Assembly (NCBI RefSeq): GCF_004319545.1
Contig: NZ_CP036313.1
Coordinates: 1,437,501 to 1,501,500, forward strand
From: Desulfobacter hydrogenophilus
Lineage (GTDB): Bacteria > Desulfobacterota > Desulfobacteria > Desulfobacterales > Desulfobacteraceae
Direction of reading: 5' to 3'
DNA: 64,000 nt
Shown: piece by piece, positions 1-6,668 of the stretch
How the letters are laid out: each line of letters begins with the position of its first letter
How positions within the stretch are numbered: position 1 is the stretch's first letter
Translations under genes and position numbers: made by a program
Notes under the pieces: generated by a model
Told to the model about the DNA's origin: nothing
Database searches by the model: none
The model's input: the letters and a program-made list of their open reading frames with translations, nothing else

Positions 1-62
1 AATACAATTTTGAATTTTTTAATTTGGTTTGAATCATAATCGTTCCTGAAAAATTGAAAATC

Positions 63-81
63 AGGACCGCAGATTAAATAA
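63..81 (+). repeat. Dispersed 19-nt repeat, copy 1
   Basis: The 19-nt word starting AGGACCGCAGATTAA recurs exactly at 17023-17041 and, as a 15-nt core in reverse orientation, at 44941-44955. All three copies are intergenic. Copies 1 and 2 are in direct orientation about 17 kb apart, enclosing the cobalamin/restriction/kinase block. Function unknown. The rest of bases 1-277 holds no recognisable gene, and I see no cobalamin-riboswitch B12 box upstream of cobU. Confidence 0.6.
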
Positions 82-148
82 GCTGGGCAGAAATAACACC
101 GAATCTTGGTTCATCTATAAGGCGCATTAAAGGTTGAATAGCATTCCT

Positions 149-176
149 ATTGGGCCTTTAATGCAACGAAGTAGAC
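149..176. repeat. Short recurrent fragment shared with 44878-44905
   Basis: About 28 nt of this stretch match 44878-44905 with two or three differences. On the minus strand both copies read the same peptide, LLRCIKGPI, and the differences inside it are synonymous (ATT/ATC, GGC/GGT). This suggests remnants of a once coding sequence rather than a pure DNA repeat. It lies upstream of the preferred cobU start. Confidence 0.4.
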
Positions 177-277
177 TCGAATATAAACGTCGTCTAATTT
201 TAAGTTGCAGCCGGCGGACAGGATACGTTATCCTTGGGTCCCTTTACAAAAAAAAGAATGGGGTACCTTTAAAAATT

Positions 278-844
278 ATGACCGACATAACGCGCATTCT
301 GGTGCTCGGCGGCTGCAGGAGCGGCAAAAGCCGTTTTGCCAAACAGACCGCAGATAATATGGCCATGGACAAAAAAATATATCTGGCCACCTGTGTGCCC
401 ACGGACAGGGAAATGAAAACGCGGGTTAAGCGCCACCAGGATGACCGCGGACCTGACTGGGCAACCATTGAAGAACCGATACGTATTCATGAGACCATTG
501 ACCGGGCCTGTACACAGGCAAAGGTGATTCTGGTGGACTGCCTGACCCTTTGGATCTCCAACCTCCTGTTCCAGGGAAAGGATGAGGCCGGTATCATGTC
601 GGCGGTAGACCTGCTTGAGGACGCTTTAAACCGGGCCACCTGCCCTGTTGTTCTGGTTTCCAACGAAGTGGGCTATGGAATTGTTCCTGAAAACAGCCTG
701 GCACGGCAATTCAGGGATATGGCAGGACTTGTGAACCAGCGGGTGGCCCGGGCCGTTGATAAGGTTATTGTGAGTATGGCCGGTATCCCCGTCCAAATCA
801 AACCCGAATCAGGCAACGGCCAGGGTTTGGGAAAGGAAATTTAA
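278..844 (+). CDS. cobU: Bifunctional adenosylcobinamide kinase / guanylyltransferase
   Basis: This enzyme phosphorylates adenosylcobinamide and then transfers GMP to it, activating the corrin for attachment of the lower ligand. From the ATG at 278 it is 188 residues, the usual CobU length. It has a P-loop GGCRSGKS at residues 11-18, the RHQ element expected to carry the guanylylated histidine, and VDCLTLWISNLL. The frame stays open upstream to a TTG at 134, but that extension is not CobU-like and overlaps a repeat fragment, so 278 is preferred. The stop codon directly abuts the cobS ATG (845), so the two are cotranscribed and probably translationally coupled. First gene of the cobalamin operon visible here. 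Confidence 0.93.
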   Translation: MTDITRILVLGGCRSGKSRFAKQTADNMAMDKKIYLATCVPTDREMKTRVKRHQDDRGPDWATIEEPIRIHETIDRACTQAKVILVDCLTLWISNLLFQGKDEAGIMSAVDLLEDALNRATCPVVLVSNEVGYGIVPENSLARQFRDMAGLVNQRVARAVDKVIVSMAGIPVQIKPESGNGQGLGKEI

Positions 845-1612
845 ATGATTCGATGGACTAATCCCAGTTTTTTTAAAGATTTACGGGCCTGCCTGGCCTT
901 TATTACCATTCTGCCCACGGGAAAAAACCCGGTATATTCTCCTTTGGGCATGATCCGCTTTTTCCCCGTGGTGGGGCTGATCATCGGCGCCCTTCTGGTG
1001 ATCACCGATGTTCTGGCATCCATGGTCTGGCCGGCACCAGCCGCAGCCCTTGTTGATCTTATTTTCCTGGTGGCCGTGACCGGTGCCTTTCACCTGGACG
1101 GGCTTGGCGACACCGCAGACGGCATGTTCAGCCACCGGGGCCGGGAGCAGGCCCTTGAAATCATGAAGGACTCCAGAACCGGAATGATGGGACTGGTTGC
1201 CGTTGTGCTGGGCCTGGCAACAAAGCTTGCCGGAATCTGGTCGGTGAAAATTAATTGTTCTCCGGTTCAGGCCATGGCCATCTTTTTCCTGGTGCCTGCT
1301 TTTTCCAGGGCCGCCATGATATTTGGCATAAAATACCTCCGCTATGGCAGAAAAGGCGGGGGGACGGGCAAGGATCTGTTTGACCGGCGGCTTAATTCAA
1401 AGGATTTTTACCTGTGCCTGATCCCGCTGGGTTTATCTTTATTTCTGGGATCTAAGGGCTTGATTTTAATTTTTGGATTTGCCCTGGGATGTGTTGCTGT
1501 TTTAAAATTTTATGAACGGAAAATGAACTGCATTACAGGGGACATGCTTGGTGCCATGACCGAAGTGATGGAAGCCTGGCTGTTCATGGTTGCCGGTATG
1601 AATATTTTTTAA
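845..1612 (+). CDS. cobS: Adenosylcobinamide-GDP ribazoletransferase (cobalamin synthase)
   Basis: An integral membrane enzyme that joins adenosylcobinamide-GDP to alpha-ribazole, the last assembly step of adenosylcobalamin. The 255-residue protein has the family signature FHLDGLGDTADG near residues 79-90, with several hydrophobic transmembrane stretches on both sides. It begins immediately after the cobU stop. The next cobalamin gene, cobC, is not found for another 7.9 kb: the whole type I restriction locus intervenes, starting 46 nt downstream. Confidence 0.93.
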   Translation: MIRWTNPSFFKDLRACLAFITILPTGKNPVYSPLGMIRFFPVVGLIIGALLVITDVLASMVWPAPAAALVDLIFLVAVTGAFHLDGLGDTADGMFSHRGREQALEIMKDSRTGMMGLVAVVLGLATKLAGIWSVKINCSPVQAMAIFFLVPAFSRAAMIFGIKYLRYGRKGGGTGKDLFDRRLNSKDFYLCLIPLGLSLFLGSKGLILIFGFALGCVAVLKFYERKMNCITGDMLGAMTEVMEAWLFMVAGMNIF

Positions 1613-1658
1613 TAACCGCCCAATTTCTATATCAAAACAAATCCAATAAGGATCAATA

Positions 1659-3266
1659 ATGGCCAGGAAAAAAGCAGCGCCGAAAAATAATAAAAACTTC
1701 GAAGAGTCCCTGTGGGATTCTGCCAACCGACTGCGGGGGAGCGTCGAGTCTTCCGAATACAAGCACGTTGTCCTGAGTTTGATTTTCCTCAAGTTCGTTT
1801 CTGATAAATTTGAAGCGCGCCGGGCGAATCTGATCGCGGAAGGCCAGGAAAAATACATCGATATGGTGGAATTCTACACCATGAAGAACGTCTTCTATCT
1901 GCCGGAAACCTCCCGCTGGCGTTATATCCAGCAGCACGCCAAGCAGGACGACATCGCCATTAAGATTGACTCCGCCCTGGCAGCGGTGGAAAAGAGCAAC
2001 GCCTCCCTCAAAGGGGCGCTGCCGGACAATTACTTTTCCCGCCTGGGGCTGGATGGTAGCAAGCTTTCCGCCCTCATCGATGCCATCAACAACATCGACA
2101 CTGTGCAGGACAAACAAGAAGACGTTGTGGGACGGGTCTATGAGTATTTTTTAGGCAAGTTTGCCGCCTCCGAAGGCAAACTCGGCGGTGAGTTCTACAC
2201 CCCCAAGTGTGTGGTCAATCTCATTGCAGAGATGATCGAGCCATACAAAGGCAAAATTTACGATCCCTGCTGCGGTTCCGGCGGTATGTTTGTTCAGTCC
2301 CTCAAATTTGTGAAGAGTCATCACGGCAACACCAAAAATATCTCGGTCTACGGGCAGGAATACACCACCACCTACAAGCTGGCCAAGATGAATCTGGCGG
2401 TACGGGGGATCTCAGCCAATTTAGGGGAAGTCCCTGCCGATACCTTTTTCAAGGATCAGCATCCCGATTTAAAGGCGGACTACATCATGGCCAATCCACC
2501 ATTCAACATGAAGGCGTGGCGGGCAGCCAACGAGCTCACCGACGACTCCAGGTGGGATGGGTACGAAACCCCGCCCACCGGCAATGCCAACTACGCCTGG
2601 ATTCTCCACATGGTTTCCAAGCTGTCGGATCGTGGTGTGGCAGGCTTTGTCCTGGCCAATGGCTCCATGTCCACCAACACCAAAGGCGAAGGATTGATCC
2701 GTCAAAAACTGGTGGAGAATGACCTGGTGGATTGCATGGTGGCCCTTCCGGGCCAGCTCTTCTACACCACCCAGATTCCCGTCTGTCTCTGGTTTCTCAC
2801 CAAATCCAAAAAAGCCGACAGCGAGCGCGGGTTCCGCAACCGTGAGGGGAAGACGCTATTCATTGATGCCCGGAAGATCGGCGAGATGATCAGCCGAAAG
2901 CAAAAAGAGCTCACCCATAAAGACATTGAAGCCATTGCCAGGACCTATCACTCATGGCGGTATGATCCCGGGAGCGCGGGCGTCCCGCCCGCCAATGCAG
3001 GCGAGACGCCTGCGCTCCCGGGTTACGAAAACCTAGCCGGATATTGCAAATCCGCCACCCTGGAAGAGATCCGGAAGAACGATTATGTACTCACCCCCGG
3101 ACGCTATGTCGGCGCACCGCCCCTGGAAGATGACGGCATCCCCTTTGAAACCAAGATGACCGAGATGAGTCAAACCCTTTACGCCCAGATGGAAGAATCG
3201 GCAAAGCTGGATGCGGTGATTCGGAAGAATTTGGGGGTGTTGGGTTATGGGAAAAATCATGGCTGA
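1659..3266 (+). CDS. hsdM: Type I restriction-modification system, methyltransferase subunit
   Basis: HsdM uses S-adenosylmethionine to methylate adenine at the site chosen by HsdS, and is part of the HsdR2M2S1 complex. The 535-residue protein has the N-terminal helical HsdM domain, motif I DPCCGSGGMF from residue 202, and catalytic NPPF at 279-282. Residues about 437-455 (PGSAGVPPA...) are not part of the family: they are translated from an inserted REP palindrome at 2968-3022 that keeps the frame. The C-terminal 25 codons overlap the next gene's start, and a diverged copy of this tail is found at 4634-4716. Apart from the insert the protein looks intact. Confidence 0.95.
   Translation: MARKKAAPKNNKNFEESLWDSANRLRGSVESSEYKHVVLSLIFLKFVSDKFEARRANLIAEGQEKYIDMVEFYTMKNVFYLPETSRWRYIQQHAKQDDIAIKIDSALAAVEKSNASLKGALPDNYFSRLGLDGSKLSALIDAINNIDTVQDKQEDVVGRVYEYFLGKFAASEGKLGGEFYTPKCVVNLIAEMIEPYKGKIYDPCCGSGGMFVQSLKFVKSHHGNTKNISVYGQEYTTTYKLAKMNLAVRGISANLGEVPADTFFKDQHPDLKADYIMANPPFNMKAWRAANELTDDSRWDGYETPPTGNANYAWILHMVSKLSDRGVAGFVLANGSMSTNTKGEGLIRQKLVENDLVDCMVALPGQLFYTTQIPVCLWFLTKSKKADSERGFRNREGKTLFIDARKIGEMISRKQKELTHKDIEAIARTYHSWRYDPGSAGVPPANAGETPALPGYENLAGYCKSATLEEIRKNDYVLTPGRYVGAPPLEDDGIPFETKMTEMSQTLYAQMEESAKLDAVIRKNLGVLGYGKNHG
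2968..3022. repeat. REP-type palindrome inside hsdM
   Basis: Two 23-nt arms beginning CCCGGGAGCGC and ending GCGCTCCCGGG form a near-perfect inverted repeat with a short centre; the arms differ at two positions, one of which would be a G-U pair in RNA. The left arm is identical over 23 nt to 6174-6196 and its core is inverted at 6493-6512. It is a whole number of codons, so hsdM stays open. Confidence 0.88.
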
Positions 3267-4605
3267 ATCCAATCGAATCGAATACAAGCAGCAACTTACC
3301 GATTCCATGGAAAAAGAGGTCGTTGCCTTCCTGAACTATCCGGATGGCGGGATTATTTATATCGGAATGAAAGACGATGGAAGCCCCTACGGCATTTCCG
3401 ACGTGGATAAGGTGCAGCTTACCATCAAAGACCGATTGAAACACAACATTCTCCCTTCGGCACTCGGTCTATTTGATGTCATTCACGAAAACCGGGACGG
3501 CAAAGATCTGATCAAAATCATTGTGGCCAGCGGCTCGGAAAAACCCTATCACCTCCGTAAATACGGCATGTCGGAAAAGGGGTGTTTTATCCGCATCGGC
3601 AGTGCCAGTGAACCCATGCCGACCCGCATGATTGAGGATCTGTTTTACCAACGCACCCGGAGCTCCCTTTCACGTATTCGATCAATTCGGCAGGATTTAA
3701 GCTTTGAACAGCTCAAGATCTATTATCAAGAAATGGGATTGACCCTGAACGATAAATTTGCCGCCAATCTGGAGCTGCTGACTGGAGATGGTGCCTACAA
3801 TTATACCGCTTATTTGCTGGCCGACCAGAACGGAAATTCCGTGCAGATCGCAAAATATGCCGGAACCGACCGGGTGGATCTTCTGGAGAGCAAAGATTAC
3901 GGCTTTTGTTGTCTGGTGAAAACGTGCAAAATGATTTTGGAACGGCTGGAGGCGGTTGAGAATCGGGTGATCAACAAAATTACATCCAGAGAGCGGATCA
4001 ACCGCCCATACTGGGATACTGTCGCACTCCGTGAGGCCGTCATCAATGCGATTATTCACAACGACTATGCCACTGAGCTTGTTCCCAAATTTGAAATTTT
4101 CACGGATCGGTTGGAGATCACCTCTGCCGCATCCATACATCCGGGGCAAGAGCAGGAATACTTCTTTTCCGGTTATTCCATGCCGCGGAATAAAACCATC
4201 ATGCGGGTATTCAAGGACTTAGGAATGGTGGAATTTTTAGGTTCCGGTATGCCGCGTATTTTGAAGGCGTACCCCCGGGAATCCTTTACTTTTTCCAATT
4301 ATTTTGTCCGTGCCGTGTTTCCCATATCACCTGAAGCCCTATCATTGGAGAGGGAAGTGATTGAAAAAGGTTCAGAAAAGAGGTTCAGGAAAAAAGTTCA
4401 GGAAAAAAGTTCAGGAAAGACGCGCCAAAAAATATTAAACTTCATGATAGACGATCCTTCCATTACGGTAAGAGCGCTTGCCGAGAGGCTCAATATTTCT
4501 GAACGCGCCGTTAACAAGCAGATATCGGCACTTCGAGAGCAAAACAGAATCAAACGAATCGGTGGGAGAAAATTCGGTCAATGGGAAGTCATCACGGATG
4601 ATTAA
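3247..4605 (+). CDS. AlbA-type DNA/RNA-binding ATPase-like protein in type I RM locus
   Basis: This protein has an N-terminal Schlafen/AlbA_2 domain (roughly residues 5-130; NRIEYKQQ, YPDGGIIYIGMKDDG), a GHKL-like ATP-binding region (REAVINAIIHNDY, GSGMPRI), and a C-terminal winged helix (ALAERLNISERAVNKQI). Proteins of this architecture are often accessory genes in type I restriction loci; the biochemical role is not established. The ATG at 3247 overlaps the hsdM tail; an ATG at 3259 is equally plausible. The 3247 ATG sits in the same GGTTATGGG context as the hsdS ATG at 4709, because a copy of the hsdM tail follows this gene. It may therefore be a cassette inserted between hsdM and hsdS. 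Confidence 0.8.
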   Translation: MGKIMAESNRIEYKQQLTDSMEKEVVAFLNYPDGGIIYIGMKDDGSPYGISDVDKVQLTIKDRLKHNILPSALGLFDVIHENRDGKDLIKIIVASGSEKPYHLRKYGMSEKGCFIRIGSASEPMPTRMIEDLFYQRTRSSLSRIRSIRQDLSFEQLKIYYQEMGLTLNDKFAANLELLTGDGAYNYTAYLLADQNGNSVQIAKYAGTDRVDLLESKDYGFCCLVKTCKMILERLEAVENRVINKITSRERINRPYWDTVALREAVINAIIHNDYATELVPKFEIFTDRLEITSAASIHPGQEQEYFFSGYSMPRNKTIMRVFKDLGMVEFLGSGMPRILKAYPRESFTFSNYFVRAVFPISPEALSLEREVIEKGSEKRFRKKVQEKSSGKTRQKILNFMIDDPSITVRALAERLNISERAVNKQISALREQNRIKRIGGRKFGQWEVITDD

Positions 4606-4633
4606 ACAATGATTTCATCAACACACAGTCAGA

Positions 4634-4716
4634 TGACGTTTTGCCCGCAGATGGACGACTCGGCAAAGTTGGAGGCGGTGATTCAGGAGAATTTGGAGGT
4701 GCTGGGTTATGGGGCG
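4634..4716 (+). pseudogene. Duplicated hsdM 3' tail
   Basis: In one frame this stretch reads TFCPQMDDSAKLEAVIQENL and then EVLGYGA before a stop, closely matching the HsdM C-terminus (TLYAQMEESAKLDAVIRKNL). The ATG of hsdS lies within it, as in canonical overlapping hsdM-hsdS junctions. It is the relic of the original junction left when the AlbA-type gene, carrying its own version of the hsdM tail, was acquired. Confidence 0.8.
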
Positions 4717-6028
4717 TGAATGGAAAACCGTAAAACTTGGTGAATTATTAGAGCTCTTAACAGACTATCATGCAAATGGTTCTTATAAAAAATTGAAGGA
4801 ACATGTCACCTTACTGGATGAGCCTGATTATGCGATAATGATTCGTACAACTAATTTTGAAAATAACAATTTCGATACTTCTCTTAAATACATAACAAAA
4901 GATGCTTATGAGTTTTTAAAAAAATCAAAAGTTTTCTGTGGCGATATAGTTATGAACAAAATCGCAAATGCAGGTTCTTGTTATTATGTTCATAACTTCA
5001 AACAGCCTGTATCATTAGCAATGAATTTATTTTTGTTAAGGATAGATCAATCATTGGCTATTCCTAAATACATATTTTTTTATCTTAAGGCTAATGAGAA
5101 TTATGTTAAAAGTTTTGCTGAAGGTAGCGTTACTAAAACCATCACGAAAAAAGCTGTCAAAAATTTAGATGTAACACTTCCCTCTCTTTCAAAACAAAAA
5201 GCGATCGCCCACATCCTGGGTTCATTAGACGACAAAATCGAACTAAACCGCCAGATGAACGCCACCCTGGAAGGAATGGCCCAAGCCCTCTTCAAAAGCT
5301 GGTTTGTAGACTTCGATCCGGTGATCGACAATGCCCTCGCCGCCGGAAACCCAATCCCCGAAGCGTTCGCCGCCCGTGCGGAAACCCGCCGCAAAGCCCT
5401 TGCCGATTGGACTGTCAATCGTGACGTTGCCAAGCATTTTCCCGCAGCGTTTCAATTCTCGGGAGAAATGGGATGGATTCCGAAAGGGTGGGAAATGACA
5501 AAGATTAGCGAGCTACTCGAAGTGAAATACGGTAAAGCTCATAAAAATTTAAGTGAGGGACATATTCCAGTATACGGTTCGGGTGGGTTAATGCGCCATG
5601 CTGACAAGTCTCTTTATGAGGGAGAGTCTGTTCTCATTCCAAGAAAGGGTACTCTTAGCAATATCCTTTATTTAAATGAAAAATTTTGGACTGTAGATAC
5701 AATGTTTTACACAATCCCAAAAATCAAATTTACTCCAAAGTATATGTTTTACCATTTAAAATCCCTTGATTTTGAATCAATGAATGTAGGGTCGGCAGTT
5801 CCCAGCATGACAACAAAAGTATTGAACGAACTCTTGGTTCTCATGCCTGAAAAAATGATGCTTCAAAATTTTGACGCTATTTTAAATTCTTATTTTCTAA
5901 AAATAAAAGAGAATAATACACAGTCTAAAACACTTTCCAACCTCCGCGACACCCTACTCCCCAAGCTAATCTCCGGAGAGATCCGCATTCCCGAAGCTGA
6001 AAAAATCACAGAGGAAGCCCTGGCATGA
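4709..6028 (+). CDS. hsdS: Type I restriction-modification system, specificity subunit
   Basis: HsdS recognises the bipartite DNA target and carries HsdM and HsdR. The 439-residue protein has two target recognition domains (about residues 1-155 and 255-400), each followed by a conserved helical spacer. The central spacer includes SKQKAIAHILGSLDDKIELN and the HsdS signature ALFKSWFVDFDPV; the second spacer reads TLSNLRDTLLPKLISGEI. The two recognition domains are visibly AT-rich while the spacers are GC-rich like hsdM, the mosaic expected when recognition domains are exchanged. It starts within the duplicated hsdM tail and ends 52 nt before the transposase gene. Confidence 0.94.
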   Translation: MGREWKTVKLGELLELLTDYHANGSYKKLKEHVTLLDEPDYAIMIRTTNFENNNFDTSLKYITKDAYEFLKKSKVFCGDIVMNKIANAGSCYYVHNFKQPVSLAMNLFLLRIDQSLAIPKYIFFYLKANENYVKSFAEGSVTKTITKKAVKNLDVTLPSLSKQKAIAHILGSLDDKIELNRQMNATLEGMAQALFKSWFVDFDPVIDNALAAGNPIPEAFAARAETRRKALADWTVNRDVAKHFPAAFQFSGEMGWIPKGWEMTKISELLEVKYGKAHKNLSEGHIPVYGSGGLMRHADKSLYEGESVLIPRKGTLSNILYLNEKFWTVDTMFYTIPKIKFTPKYMFYHLKSLDFESMNVGSAVPSMTTKVLNELLVLMPEKMMLQNFDAILNSYFLKIKENNTQSKTLSNLRDTLLPKLISGEIRIPEAEKITEEALA

Positions 6029-6080
6029 AATCCACCGGATCCCAACCCGAAGCCGCTATCAGAGTGAAAGATCACAAGAG

Positions 6081-6668
6081 ATGAAAAAAGGATGGCGCTC
6101 TCGGGGGTATTTACCCCATTTTGATATGGGTGGATTGTATCAAGGCATCACCTACCGTTTAGCCGATTCCCTCCCCGGGAGCGCGGGCGTCCCGCCTGCA
6201 TCTTCCGCACCTTTATCAACACACGAAAAAATCGAGAGACGCAAACAGATCGAACGGGAACTCAACAAAGGGTATGGTTCATGTCTTTTGCGGGAGAAAA
6301 AAATTGCAAAGATCGTTGTGGATGCATGGAAACATTTTGACGGTAAACGCTATGATCTTATTGCTTATGTGGTGATGCCGAATCATGTGCACCTGTTGAT
6401 CAAGACCTATGAGGGGTTTGCATTATCCAATGTGATTCATTCGTGGAAATCCTTTACGGCCCATGAAATCAATAAATATTTAAAGCAATGCGGGCGGGAC
6501 GCCCGCGCTCCCAAGGTGTGGCAAAAAGAATATTTCGACCGCGCTATTCGTAATGATAAACATTTCATCCAAGCCCTTACCTACATTCATGATAACCCAG
6601 TCAAAGCGGGACTATGCCGTCAGGCCAGTGAATGGCCATGGTCCAGTGCAGAAAAATTTGTCAAATGA
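6081..6668 (+). CDS. REP-associated tyrosine transposase (RAYT, Y1_Tnp family)
   Basis: A single-strand HUH endonuclease of the family that processes REP palindromes. The 195-residue protein has the HUH motif in MPNHVHLLI, the tyrosine region WQKEYFDRAIRND, and the RAYT ending NPVKAGL...WPWSSA. It lies between hsdS and hsdR, and its stop overlaps the hsdR ATG (ATGA at 6665-6668), so it is embedded in the operon rather than a separate insertion. Its own coding sequence contains two REP arms in opposite orientation (6174-6196 and 6493-6512), translated as PGSAGVPPA and CGRDARAP. The second lies close before the catalytic tyrosine, yet the frame is kept and catalytic residues remain. Confidence 0.9.
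   Translation: MKKGWRSRGYLPHFDMGGLYQGITYRLADSLPGSAGVPPASSAPLSTHEKIERRKQIERELNKGYGSCLLREKKIAKIVVDAWKHFDGKRYDLIAYVVMPNHVHLLIKTYEGFALSNVIHSWKSFTAHEINKYLKQCGRDARAPKVWQKEYFDRAIRNDKHFIQALTYIHDNPVKAGLCRQASEWPWSSAEKFVK
6174..6196 (+). repeat. REP arm inside the RAYT gene (forward)
   Basis: These 23 nt are identical to the left arm of the hsdM palindrome at 2968-2990. Translated in frame as PGSAGVPPA within the N-terminal part of the transposase. Confidence 0.85.
6493..6512 (-). repeat. REP arm inside the RAYT gene (inverted)
   Basis: The reverse complement of these 20 nt equals the core of the arms at 2971-2990 and 6177-6196. Together with the forward arm about 300 bp upstream it forms an inverted pair within the gene, translated here as GRDARAP. 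Confidence 0.85.

Noticed and set aside
1..277. Possible cobalamin riboswitch upstream of cobU
   Set aside because: No B12-box-like sequence or suitable paired elements were found, and the region is filled with short repeat relics.
134..277. N-terminal extension of cobU from a TTG
   Set aside because: The 48 extra residues are not CobU-like and overlap a fragment repeated elsewhere; the ATG at 278 gives the family length.
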